A stretch of 64,000 nucleotides of DNA, taken from assembly GCA_021324615.1 (NCBI GenBank), contig JAJPIT010000016.1, positions 28,078 through 92,077 on the forward strand, written 5' to 3'. The position numbers and the translations under genes were made by a program. The notes under the pieces were generated by a model. It had not been told where the DNA came from. It saw nothing but the letters and a program-made list of their open reading frames with translations, and did no database searches. The DNA is from Terriglobia bacterium. GTDB lineage: Bacteria; Acidobacteriota; Terriglobia; Bryobacterales; Bryobacteraceae. Shown one piece after another: positions 1 through 8,195 of the stretch. Position 1 is the first letter of the stretch, and each line of letters begins with the position of its first letter.

Positions 1-376
1 CGATGACGTCGCCCGGCGCGGCGGCGATGGGAGCCGTCACCAGCAGTTCCGCGTCGGTGTGCAGGCTGGTGGGCACGTCCAGGGTGCTGGAGGCGTGCAC
101 CGAATACATCGGCATCACGCACATACTGAACAACAAAACAGTGGAAAACAGGCCGCCGGCCAGGGGCAGCGCCAGCGGACGCATCAGGTTGTCGAAAAAC
201 AGGCGCAAGCGGTCCGCGAAAACGATGTTCTGGCCCATGGCGCGCATCCTCTCGCGCGAGGCCACCACACGCAGCCGGGAGCGCAGATCGGCCGGCGGCA
301 TGCGCCGCGGCAGCCTCCGCAAAGCCCTCCCCAGCATCTCCTCGCTGATGAATTCGTCTTCCTGTTGGCTTCTCAT
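1..376 (-). CDS. Membrane protein, possible anti-sigma partner (partial, C-terminus off the window)
   Basis: The minus-strand frame opens at an ATG at 376 and stays open to the window edge, giving about 125 visible residues. The first 55 or so residues are charged and arginine-rich. A hydrophobic stretch at about residues 67-91 (starting PLALPLAGG) looks like one membrane helix, and a probable extracytoplasmic part begins with YSVHASSTLDVP. The gene lies 22 bp downstream of an ECF sigma gene on the same strand, which is the usual place for an anti-sigma factor, and the single helix with a basic N-terminal region fits that. I see no HxxxCxxC zinc-finger motif in the visible part, so the anti-sigma role is inferred from context only. 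It could equally be an unrelated membrane protein co-transcribed with the sigma factor. Confidence 0.6.
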   Translation of the reverse strand, partial: MRSQQEDEFISEEMLGRALRRLPRRMPPADLRSRLRVVASRERMRAMGQNIVFADRLRLFFDNLMRPLALPLAGGLFSTVLLFSMCVMPMYSVHASSTLDVPTSLHTDAELLVTAPIAAAPGDVI

Positions 377-398
377 ACCACTCGTATCGCCCTTTCGG

Positions 399-1082
399 TT
401 ACTCCGCCAGTTGCGCGGACCACTCACCCGCCGAATTCGGCTCGAGCCGTTCCGCGAGACATTTCTTCAGTGCCTCCCGGCCGCGCAGAATTCTCGATTT
501 CACCGTTCCCAGCGAAACCTCCAGAACCTCGGCAATCTCCTCGTAGCTCAACCCCTCGATTTCCCGCAGCACCAGCGCCGCGCGGAACTTGGGATTCACC
601 TCCAGCAGCGCGGCCTCGATCATCTCCTGCGTCTCCCGGTCCAGGGCCAGCTCAAACGGCGACCGGCCGGGGTCTGGCAGCCACTGGTTCGGGGCTCGCT
701 CGTCCGGCTCCCCGCGCGCATCCGTCTCCAGGCCGATCTCCTGGCGCCGATGCCGGCTGAACCACCGCCGGTGGTTTTTCGCTTCATTCACCGCGATGCG
801 GTAAATCCAGGTCTTCAGCGAAGAGTCCTGCCGGAAGGAGCCGATGTTGCGGAAAATCTTCAAAAAGACCTCCTGAACCACATCGGCGGCGTCGCCCGGA
901 TCGTCCAACAAGCGGCTCACGATGTTGTACACCGGCTGCTCAAACCGCAGAATCAATTTTTCGTAGGCCGATTCGATGCCCGAGCGCAGATCCAGAACCA
1001 GCGCGGATTCGTCTTCACGCAGCGCCGGCGCGAAACCTTCGGGACAGCGGTCGAATTCGAACCCAACCGTAGTATCTGCCAT
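399..1082 (-). CDS. ECF RNA polymerase sigma factor (RpoE-like)
   Basis: This 227-residue protein has the two-domain layout of group 4 (extracytoplasmic function) sigma factors. Region 2 is at about residues 30-110, with the core-binding segment DVVQEVFLKIFRNIGSF and a following KTWIYRIAVNEAKNHRR. Region 4 is at about residues 150-215, with the helix-turn-helix EEIAEVLEVSLGTVKSRILRGR. The linker is longer than average (DARGEPDERAPNQWLPD). It would direct RNA polymerase to a small regulon, typically for envelope stress. A single-helix membrane protein follows 22 bp downstream and a secreted subtilase gene lies 49 bp upstream, both on the same strand, so the three may be co-transcribed. Nothing visible identifies the inducing signal. 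Confidence 0.93.
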   Translation of the reverse strand: MADTTVGFEFDRCPEGFAPALREDESALVLDLRSGIESAYEKLILRFEQPVYNIVSRLLDDPGDAADVVQEVFLKIFRNIGSFRQDSSLKTWIYRIAVNEAKNHRRWFSRHRRQEIGLETDARGEPDERAPNQWLPDPGRSPFELALDRETQEMIEAALLEVNPKFRAALVLREIEGLSYEEIAEVLEVSLGTVKSRILRGREALKKCLAERLEPNSAGEWSAQLAE

Positions 1083-1131
1083 GCCCGGCCACTATTTTAG
1101 CGCTTCTTGCCTGCCGCGGCCGGACCCATTC

Positions 1132-3951
1132 CTACCGAATCGCGGCCTGCCCCGTTTTCCTCCGCCGCGCGGTGATCCCGCGGCTCTTCAGTAAAGACAC
1201 CGCCCGCGCCGAAGTTGTTCCCGTCAGCGCCGCGCCTCCGCAACTGGTGAAGCCGCTGGTATCGATGGCGATGAAGACCGGTGGAAAGATCGTATTGCCG
1301 GCGGAGATCGTGAACTCGTTGCCCCCGTTCTGGTCCGGGCGCCCGGTGACGATCTGGGCTTCGAAGGTGCCGGAGATGTCCCCGATGGGGGCTACGCTGA
1401 CCACCTGCGCCCGCGCGTTCGCGGTAGTGACCGTGGGAGCCGCCGCCGGCTCAAACGGCAGCCCCACAGCGTCCAAAATCCGGAAATCGATGGCGTCGGA
1501 GCAGCCCGACGGATCCACGCCGGGGTTATACAAAACCAGCAGATTCGCCGCGCTGGAGCCTGCCACGCCGTACCAGTAGGGAATCCGCAGCGGTGTTTGG
1601 CCCTGCGTGCCCTCAATCCACAGAAAACCGTGGTACTGGCCGGAGGCCAGTTGCGCGGCCCCGGGGATCGAGACGTTGATGGTTTGCGATGCGCCCGGCG
1701 CCAGAGGGAACGAGGATTGGTCCACGGCCGGAACCGCGATCCCATCGATCGACGTCACGGTCACGGCGAACGTGTCGGCGTTGGGTCCGGTGTTGGTGAT
1801 GGTCACCGCTTCGCTGGCGTTGGCCGGCGCCGCTCGGGGCGTGGCCAGACGCGCCCGGGCCGGACTAATCGCGTCCGCGCCGCCCGATCCCGCCGGGGTT
1901 GCGGCCGGAGCGAAATTGAGCGAGATGGAGGACGCGGCCAGGCCGGACCCCAGCGCGTTGCTCAAGTCCAGACGCCCGGCGCCGGCGCTCTGCGGCGCGG
2001 CCATCGCGCCGTTGGGATACAGATCCAGCTCGCCGGCGCTGTTGACGATTAAGGACCGGTACTGCGCCCCGTTGAGGCCGGGAAACTGTGCCATGGCCAC
2101 CGCCACCGCGCCGGTAACCATGGGAGCCGCAAAACTGGTTCCCGCCGCATCGTCGAAATATTGCCCGTAGGAAAGCCCGTAAGACGATTCAGCCTGGAAC
2201 GGGCTGTCGAGAAAACTGTACACCGGGTAGCAGCCGTTGTTGAGATCGAGAACGAACGGCGCGGCGCAGCCGGCGGCCTCGCCTTGCGTAGTCACCGGAG
2301 CCACCAGATTATCCCCCACCGCGACGATGTCAGGTTTCACATTGGCGAGCGGCGTCGGGCCCAGGCTCGAAAAATCGGCGATGGTGTTGGAGGGATAGGC
2401 AAACGCGGTCTTGCCGTCGAAATCGAGATCCACCTGCGCGTTGGCGTTCGCTGCTGCGAGCTGCTTGATCGCTGCGCCGTCGTTCTGGCTCACCAGCAGC
2501 GCCGGAAGAGTCGCCGCGCCCATGGACCAGCCGAAAATCTCGGCGTTGCCGCTGGCGTCGGCGGGGGCGGTGCCGAACAGCAGATATCCCGCGTAATCGA
2601 CTCCGGAAAGCGCTTCATCCACCAGGTTTTCCGGTTTGTTGTCGTAGAGAATCGCCCCGATCGCGCCGGCCCGCTGCGCATTATTGAGCTTGGTGGCGAA
2701 GGTGCATGCGGCGCCGTTCGGTCCGCCGCGCTGGATCAAGGCGATCGAGTTGCTCAGGCTGCCGGCGGGAAGGGGACTGCAAGCATAGCCGCCCGCGTCC
2801 GGGCCGATCGCCGCCACATCCACCAGCGGGCCCACGGTATCGCCGGAGACCGTGCCCAACTCCTCGCGGGCGGGCGTCGCCAGGAACGTGCCGAGCGGGC
2901 CGAAATTCGCCGAAAACCAGAACCAGCGCTGATTCTCGATCGCGCCGACCGCGATCGCCGCCGGACTGGCCGCCGGTGCGGCGACCGTGCCCGGCCCGGG
3001 ACCCGCGTTTCCCGCGGCTCCGACGAATACCATCCCGCCCGCCACCGCGTTGGCGATGGCCTGCGCGTCCGGACCATCTTCATCCGAGTAGTTGTAGAGC
3101 AGATAGCCGGAGCTGTAGTTCACCACCTGCATGCCATCGTTGAAGGCGTCGTTCAAGCCGGCCAGAAACGTCAGATCGTCGCTTCGGCCGAAATCATCGG
3201 CGACCTTGTAGTTGCCGATCCAGGCGCCGGGAGCGACGCCTTGGATCGTCCCGATTCCGTTGAACACGGGCGAGGTAGGCAAGCCGGCGGCGATGCCGGC
3301 CACCGTGGTCCCGTGGTCGCAGTAATCGAGACCATCGCTGAAACTGTTATCGACTCCGTTCTCCGGATCCGAGTACACCCGCGCGACGATCACTTTGTTG
3401 TTCACATTGGAGGCGGTGGCGGTTCCCGACGTGATCGGAAATCCGGACGGCATCGGCGTCTGAAAATTCTGAAATGCGGGATGATTGACGTCGACGCCGC
3501 AGTCGAGAATGCCGATCTTCACCCCCGCCCCGGCGTTGGAGGCCCCGCCGGAAATCATCTGATATGCCTGGTTGAACCGATGCACCACCGCCGCCTGATC
3601 CATCAGGATGTGATGACGCATCACCGGATAAACCCCCGCCACGCGCCCATCCCGGCGCAGCCGCTCCGCCGCGGTTTCGTCCATCCTCGCGCCCAAGGCG
3701 TTGAGCAGAGTGTCGAAGCGGTGGGTGACCACGCCGCCCGCTTCACCAATGGCGGCTTCGATGGCGGCGTGTTCGGCATGAATCTGCTTCTTGCGCTCGG
3801 CCACCTCGCGATCGGCCGCGGAGTAGCGGGTCTTGTTGTGAATGGAAACGGCTGCGGCGGGCTCGGTCTTCAGGACGACGATGTAGCGGCCGGGAATCGG
3901 TTGAGCCGCGACACAAGCGGCGGAGGCGAGGATAAGGACCATGCTCTTCAT
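1132..3951 (-). CDS. Secreted subtilisin-like serine protease (S8) with inhibitor I9 prodomain and PA insert
   Basis: The product is 939 residues. I chose the ATG at 3951 because it gives a compact signal peptide (MKSMVLILASAACVAAQ) and has AGGAG 14 nt upstream; the open frame runs further up to 4020. After the signal comes an I9-type propeptide starting GRYIVVLKTEP, then the peptidase S8 core. Catalytic residues are visible as Asp in ILDCGVDVNHP, His in DYCDHGTTVAGIAAG, the oxyanion Asn in GAAGNAGPG, and Ser in GTSFAAPMVTGA. A protease-associated-like region interrupts the core before the Ser motif (GGPNGAACTFATKLNNAQRAG). A C-terminal Fn3/COG1470-like beta domain carries ITNTGPNADTFAVTV. 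It is likely exported and self-processed. The substrate is unknown. Confidence 0.93.
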   Translation of the reverse strand: MKSMVLILASAACVAAQPIPGRYIVVLKTEPAAAVSIHNKTRYSAADREVAERKKQIHAEHAAIEAAIGEAGGVVTHRFDTLLNALGARMDETAAERLRRDGRVAGVYPVMRHHILMDQAAVVHRFNQAYQMISGGASNAGAGVKIGILDCGVDVNHPAFQNFQTPMPSGFPITSGTATASNVNNKVIVARVYSDPENGVDNSFSDGLDYCDHGTTVAGIAAGLPTSPVFNGIGTIQGVAPGAWIGNYKVADDFGRSDDLTFLAGLNDAFNDGMQVVNYSSGYLLYNYSDEDGPDAQAIANAVAGGMVFVGAAGNAGPGPGTVAAPAASPAAIAVGAIENQRWFWFSANFGPLGTFLATPAREELGTVSGDTVGPLVDVAAIGPDAGGYACSPLPAGSLSNSIALIQRGGPNGAACTFATKLNNAQRAGAIGAILYDNKPENLVDEALSGVDYAGYLLFGTAPADASGNAEIFGWSMGAATLPALLVSQNDGAAIKQLAAANANAQVDLDFDGKTAFAYPSNTIADFSSLGPTPLANVKPDIVAVGDNLVAPVTTQGEAAGCAAPFVLDLNNGCYPVYSFLDSPFQAESSYGLSYGQYFDDAAGTSFAAPMVTGAVAVAMAQFPGLNGAQYRSLIVNSAGELDLYPNGAMAAPQSAGAGRLDLSNALGSGLAASSISLNFAPAATPAGSGGADAISPARARLATPRAAPANASEAVTITNTGPNADTFAVTVTSIDGIAVPAVDQSSFPLAPGASQTINVSIPGAAQLASGQYHGFLWIEGTQGQTPLRIPYWYGVAGSSAANLLVLYNPGVDPSGCSDAIDFRILDAVGLPFEPAAAPTVTTANARAQVVSVAPIGDISGTFEAQIVTGRPDQNGGNEFTISAGNTIFPPVFIAIDTSGFTSCGGAALTGTTSARAVSLLKSRGITARRRKTGQAAIR

Positions 3952-4116
3952 TCTGAAAGAAGAACTCCTTTGAACTGCGTTGACGCAGCTCTGCATAGAA
4001 TCGGTCGGACGCGGCGGCAAACATCTTTAGGACGTAAGCTCCCGGCCCGGGATGACCCGGAAATCCGCCCTGCTCTGCGGCCCTTTCGGCTTTTGTTACA
4101 ATGAATTGAGGCATTC

Positions 4117-4350
4117 ATGGCCAATAAACCCGCCTTTTCGCAGGGTGCGCAAGTCGAACACCCCAAATTCGGACTGGGCAGTGTGCTGTCCTGCAACGAG
4201 GAGTATATCGTGATCAAGTTCGACGATCACGGAGAAAAGAAGTTCGTTCTTCCCATCGTTTTGCCAAATTTGAAGAAGAGCGACCGGCAGCCGCCGGTGG
4301 AAAAGCGGCGCAGCTCGAAGAAGAAAGCCCCGGTCCCGGCGGCGGGCTGA
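4117..4350 (+). CDS. Small stand-alone Tudor-like domain protein (UvrD/PcrA C-terminal type)
   Basis: A 77-residue protein with GAGG 5-8 nt upstream of the ATG. Residues 10-55 read GAQVEHPKFGLGSVLS, then a beta strand YIVIKFDDHGEKKFVLP and PNLKK. This follows the pattern (G..V.H..FG.G.V....V.F...G.K......L) of the small Tudor-like module at the C-terminus of UvrD/PcrA helicases, which contacts RNA polymerase. The last 20 residues are lysine-rich and proline-rich, suiting a nucleic-acid or polymerase contact. There is no helicase in the window. It is divergent from the subtilase gene and convergent with dapD. The domain match comes from pattern recognition and function is not established. A possible -10 element (TACAAT, 4097-4102) lies close upstream. 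Confidence 0.75.
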   Translation: MANKPAFSQGAQVEHPKFGLGSVLSCNEEYIVIKFDDHGEKKFVLPIVLPNLKKSDRQPPVEKRRSSKKKAPVPAAG

Positions 4351-4402
4351 GCCCGGCGGCGCTTATCTTTTCATCGTACAAACGAAATTGCGGCTCCCTC
4401 CG

Positions 4403-5239
4403 CTAACGGAGAAGGTCCTCCAGTTGGACGCGCGCGTCGGTTTTTTCGTCGCGGTATTTCACGATCACCGGAGTGTAAAGCGAAATGCCCCAGTCCTTTC
4501 CGCGTCCATGGGAAACGGCTCGCGAGCCGGGCACCACCACCGCCCCTTCCGGCAAAATCAGCGGCGTCTCGCCCGAGGCGGCATACACCTGGCCGCGGAC
4601 GATGTCATAGACAGGCGTCGACCGGGTGAGAATCGTGCCGCTGCCCAGAACACAGCGCCGCTTGATCACGGCGCCTTCATAAACGCCGCAATTTCCGCCG
4701 ACCAGAACTTCGTCCTCGATAATCACCGGCAGCGCCCCGACCGGCTCAAGAACGCCCCCGATCTGCGCGGCGGCGGAAATATGGCAGTTGCGCCCGATCT
4801 GCGCGCAACTGCCCACCAGAGCGTGCGAATCGATCATGGTGCCGTCGCCGACCCAGCTCGCCGTGTTGATGTACATCGGAGGCATGCAGGTGACGCCCTT
4901 GCCGATATAGGCGCCGTCGCGGATGCTGGAGCCTCCGGGAACAATGCGGACGCCGCTTTCCGCTGTCAGATGCTTCACCGGCCAGGTGGATTTGTCGAAC
5001 ATCGGCTGGCGGGCCCGATCGACCGACATATCGACCACCATCCCCATGCGGAATCCGACCAGCACACCTTTTTTGACCCATTCGTTCACCCGCCATCCGG
5101 TGGGCGCGGACGGGTCGGGTTCGGCCGCGCGGATCTGGCCCTGGTTCAGCGCCTGCTTGAAGCGCTGGAAAAGAGCGAAGTGAAAATCGGTGTAATTTGC
5201 GGGTTTTTGATCGAATAATGCTTCAATTTCAGTCCGCAT
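4403..5239 (-). CDS. dapD: 2,3,4,5-tetrahydropyridine-2,6-dicarboxylate N-succinyltransferase
   Basis: DapD transfers succinyl from succinyl-CoA to tetrahydrodipicolinate in the succinylase branch of lysine/diaminopimelate synthesis. The 278-residue length matches the family (about 274). The sequence has an N-terminal helical domain followed by left-handed beta-helix hexapeptide repeats ([32 protein letters not shown]-like pattern with [29 protein letters not shown]). The start ATG at 5239 lies inside the end of dapA, an 11-bp overlap, so translation is probably coupled. It is the last gene of the dap operon. A short hairpin (CTCCG/CGGAG) overlaps the stop codon. Its presence shows that this organism uses succinylated intermediates, consistent with the DapE-like enzyme at the head of the operon. 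Confidence 0.97.
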   Translation of the reverse strand: [278 protein letters not shown]

Positions 5240-6131
5240 GCGTGCCCCGCGCGCCCGCCAGCAGGCCGCTCGATCTCAGCACCGCTTCGATTTTGGCCTG
5301 ATTCGCCGCCGACGGAGCGCACATCGGCAGCCGCCAGACCGGCTCCAGCAGGCCCATGAGAGCCATCGCGGCTTTGACCGGGATGGGATTCGATTCGACG
5401 AAGTTCACTTCCATCAGCGGCAGCCATTTGCGCTGCAGTTCCCGCGCCTGAGCGAACTGGCCGCTCATTGCGAGCTGCGCCAGGCGCGTCATTTCGGCTG
5501 GAATTTCGTTGGAGACCACCGACACGATGCCGCGGCCGCCGAGGGCGATCAGCGGAATGGTGATGGAGTCGTCCCCGCTGAGGACGTAGAATCGTTCGGG
5601 CACCTCGTGAACCACGCGCGCCATCTGGCTGATATTTCCCGAGGCTTCCTTGACCCCTACGATGTTGTCGATTTCGGCCAGGCGTTTCAGCGTGGCGGGC
5701 TCGACGTTGACTCCCGTCCGGCCTTGCACGCTATAGACCACGATCGGCAGCGGAACGGCCGCGGCGATGGCTTTATAGTGCTGATAGAGACCTTCCTGGG
5801 TCGGCTTGTTGTAGTAAGGCGTGACGGAGAGAATCCCGTCGACGCCGATTTCCCGGAGCTCTTTGGCGAGCTCGATCACTTCGGCGGTGTTGTATCCGCC
5901 GGCCCCGCCCAGGACGGGAACTTTGCCCTTGGCCTCCTCGACCGTGATTTCGATGACGCGCAGATGTTCGGCCCGCGTGAGCGTGGGGCTTTCGCCGGTG
6001 GTGCCGCAGGGGACCAGGAAATCGATTCCGGCGTCGATCTGGCGGCGAATCAGGCGCCGCAGCGCGGATTCGTCGATGCGCAGATCTTTTTGAAAGGGGG
6101 TGACCAGGGCCGTGCCGCATCCTGTGAACAT
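5229..6131 (-). CDS. dapA: 4-hydroxy-tetrahydrodipicolinate synthase
   Basis: DapA condenses pyruvate with aspartate semialdehyde. I start it at the ATG at 6131 (MFTGCGTALVTPF), with AGAGG about 13 nt upstream, because the longer open frame adds 54 arginine-rich residues with no family similarity. That gives 300 residues, normal for the TIM-barrel family. Motifs are GTTGESPTL, the YYNKPTQEG segment, and the Schiff-base lysine in VGVKEASGN. The usual VYNVPGRT motif reads VYSVQGRTG here, a mild variation near the active site. The gene follows dapB after 40 bp, the largest gap in the operon, and overlaps dapD by 11 bp. Confidence 0.97.
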   Translation of the reverse strand: MFTGCGTALVTPFQKDLRIDESALRRLIRRQIDAGIDFLVPCGTTGESPTLTRAEHLRVIEITVEEAKGKVPVLGGAGGYNTAEVIELAKELREIGVDGILSVTPYYNKPTQEGLYQHYKAIAAAVPLPIVVYSVQGRTGVNVEPATLKRLAEIDNIVGVKEASGNISQMARVVHEVPERFYVLSGDDSITIPLIALGGRGIVSVVSNEIPAEMTRLAQLAMSGQFAQARELQRKWLPLMEVNFVESNPIPVKAAMALMGLLEPVWRLPMCAPSAANQAKIEAVLRSSGLLAGARGTHAD

Positions 6132-6171
6132 GATGTTTGCCTCTTTCTCTATTTTGCGCCGCCGGAGGGCG

Positions 6172-6855
6172 TCAAGCGCCTCGCGTCTGGCCGAATAACA
6201 CGTCCTCGAATTTGTAGACGCCGCGCTTGCCGGGAATCCATTGCGCCGCTTTGAGGGCGCCCCGCGCGAATCCCTCGCGGCTGCGCGCGGCATGGCGCAG
6301 CGTGATCGTGTCGGCCGCCGAATCGAAGCCGATTTCGTGGGTGCCGGGGTGCGCGCCGGCGCGATTGGAGCTGGTATCGATCGGGCGGGCGTAGCCGGCC
6401 CGCTTCATATCCTCGACCAGCTTGACCAGCGTGCCGCTGGGGGCGTCCTTTTTCGTGTGGTGATGAATCTCCCAGGCCCAGGCGCCGTACTGCGGCTCGT
6501 TGGCGAGCAGGCGCGCGGCCTCGCTTACCAGGCGGGCGAAGACGTTGACGCCGATTGAGAAATTCGGGCTCCAGACCAGCGCGGAGCCGTGGTTTTCTAT
6601 GGCGGCGCGGACCCGTTCGAAGTCCTGGAACCATCCGGTGGTGCCGACGACGGCGGGTATCTTCAACTCCGCCAGCTTTTCGACGTTGGCGGCGACGGCC
6701 CGCGGCTCGGTGAACTCGACGGCCACGTCGGCGCCGCGGGCCTGTTCGATCTGCTGGCCGAGATCGATGCGCGCGTGGACGGAAAAATCGTACTCCGGAG
6801 CGAGCTGCTCGAGGAAACGCCCCATTTTGCCGTAACCGATGATCGCCAGTTTCAT
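6172..6855 (-). CDS. dapB: 4-hydroxy-tetrahydrodipicolinate reductase
   Basis: DapB reduces the DapA product with NAD(P)H. The Rossmann glycine motif is at the N-terminus (IIGYGKMGRF), and the catalytic and substrate motif EIHHHTKKDAPSGT is at about residues 133-146. At 227 residues it is shorter than the E. coli type (about 270), with a trimmed cofactor domain. This short form is seen in other phyla, so it is probably not a truncation. Its ATG overlaps the lysC stop as ATGA, which implies translational coupling. The C-terminus (KRGVYKFEDVLFG) fits the family. Confidence 0.95.
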   Translation of the reverse strand: MKLAIIGYGKMGRFLEQLAPEYDFSVHARIDLGQQIEQARGADVAVEFTEPRAVAANVEKLAELKIPAVVGTTGWFQDFERVRAAIENHGSALVWSPNFSIGVNVFARLVSEAARLLANEPQYGAWAWEIHHHTKKDAPSGTLVKLVEDMKRAGYARPIDTSSNRAGAHPGTHEIGFDSAADTITLRHAARSREGFARGALKAAQWIPGKRGVYKFEDVLFGQTRGA

Positions 6856-8195
6856 TCAAACGCCGCCGGATCGGGATTGCGGAAAAACTCCGCGTGCAGC
6901 GATTCTACCGCGCGGCGCAGGTCCGCTGCCGCGACCACCAGGCTGAAGTTCAGCAGCGAGGCTCCCTGGGAAACCATCCGCACGTTGACGTCTTTGAGCG
7001 CGCCGAAAATCCGGGCGGCGACGCCGGGCGTGTGGCGGAGGTTATCGCCCACCAGGCAGACGATGGACTGATCGGTTTCGACCGACACTTCGGAAAACGT
7101 TTCCAGCTCGGCGCGAATGGAAGCCAGCGCGCGGATATTATCGATGGTCATCGAGACGCTGACTTCAGAGGTGGCCAGCATATCGACGGGGGTTTCGAAG
7201 CGGTCGAAGACCTCGAAGATCCGGCGCAGGAAGCCGTGGGCCATCAACATGCGCGTGCTGACGATATTGACCAGCGTGATATTCCGCTTGCAGGCGATGG
7301 AGCGGATCGCGTTGTTGCAGGGCGGCGCTTCGGCGACGATCAGCGTTCCCGCCACTTCCGGCCGGCGGGAGTTAAGAATGCGCACCGGAATATTCTTTTC
7401 GATGGCCGGCAGAACCGTGGCCGGATGCAGAACCTTGGCGCCGAAGTAGGCCAGCTCGGCCGCTTCGGCGAAGGAACAGGTTTTCACGCGGTAGCCGCCG
7501 GGCAGGATTCCGGGATCGGCGGTCAGCATGCCGTCGACGTCGGTCCAGATCTGAATTTCGCTCGCCCCGATGCCCGCGCCGACGATGGCGGCGGTGTAAT
7601 CCGATCCGCCGCGGCCGAGTGTGGTGGTGACGCCGTCTTCGGTGGAGGCGATGAATCCGCCCATCACCACCACCTGATTGCGGGCCAGCGGCGGAATGGC
7701 GGCCGCAAGCCGGGCGTACGTCTCGGCGAACAGCGGCGCGGCCTGGGTGTGGCGGCGGTCGGTGACGATCAATTTTCGCGAGTCCAGGTGGACGGCGTTC
7801 AACCCCCGCCGGCAGAAGGCGGCGGTTACGATGAGGCTTGAAAGGCGCTCGCCGAAGGCGGAGATGGCGTCGGTGGCGCGCGGCGTGAGCTCGCCCATCA
7901 CCGCCAGGCCGCGGACCAGCTCGCCCAGCTCGGAAAAATGGGCGTCGATTTCCGCCTCCGCGTCCCAGGATTCGCGGCGATGAAATTCGCGGAGCTGAGC
8001 CAGTTGGTCGAGCGCCTCCTGGCGCCGTCCGGCGGCGGCCAAGGAAGCGATCGCCAGGAGCTGGTTGGTGGTCTTGCCCATGGCCGAGACAACCACCACC
8101 GGCCGCTGTGCGATGCGCGCTTCGACGATGCCTGCCACCCGCGCGATGGCCTCTCTGGATTCGACGGAGGTGCCGCCGAATTTCATCACGATCAT
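6852..8195 (-). CDS. lysC: Aspartate kinase with ACT regulatory domains
   Basis: This 447-residue protein starts the aspartate pathway by phosphorylating aspartate. The N-terminal amino-acid-kinase domain begins MKFGGTSVESREAI, and the nucleotide/substrate motif TTLGRGGSDYTAA is near residue 210. Two ACT domains follow from about residue 300 (INIVSTRMLMAHGFLRRIFEVF and QSIVCLVGDNLRHTPGVAARIF), so feedback control by lysine and/or threonine is expected. It is a monofunctional kinase with no fused homoserine dehydrogenase. It overlaps asd by 4 bp (ATGA) upstream and dapB by 4 bp downstream, so kinase, semialdehyde dehydrogenase and reductase are translated as a coupled block. Confidence 0.96.
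   Translation of the reverse strand: MIVMKFGGTSVESREAIARVAGIVEARIAQRPVVVVSAMGKTTNQLLAIASLAAAGRRQEALDQLAQLREFHRRESWDAEAEIDAHFSELGELVRGLAVMGELTPRATDAISAFGERLSSLIVTAAFCRRGLNAVHLDSRKLIVTDRRHTQAAPLFAETYARLAAAIPPLARNQVVVMGGFIASTEDGVTTTLGRGGSDYTAAIVGAGIGASEIQIWTDVDGMLTADPGILPGGYRVKTCSFAEAAELAYFGAKVLHPATVLPAIEKNIPVRILNSRRPEVAGTLIVAEAPPCNNAIRSIACKRNITLVNIVSTRMLMAHGFLRRIFEVFDRFETPVDMLATSEVSVSMTIDNIRALASIRAELETFSEVSVETDQSIVCLVGDNLRHTPGVAARIFGALKDVNVRMVSQGASLLNFSLVVAAADLRRAVESLHAEFFRNPDPAAFE

Noticed and set aside
3975..3988. CTGCGTTGACGCAG inverted repeat before the subtilase gene
   Set aside because: Six-bp arms with a 2-bp centre are within chance for this GC content and no second copy or promoter context supports a site.
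2161..4104. 647-codon plus-strand frame antisense to the subtilase
   Set aside because: The subtilase triad and signal peptide are clear on the minus strand; the antisense product is low-complexity Arg/His/Gly.
6172..6855. dapB as a truncated or broken gene because it is only 227 residues
   Set aside because: Both N-terminal cofactor and catalytic motifs and a normal C-terminus are present, and the coupled junctions are intact, so it is a short natural form.
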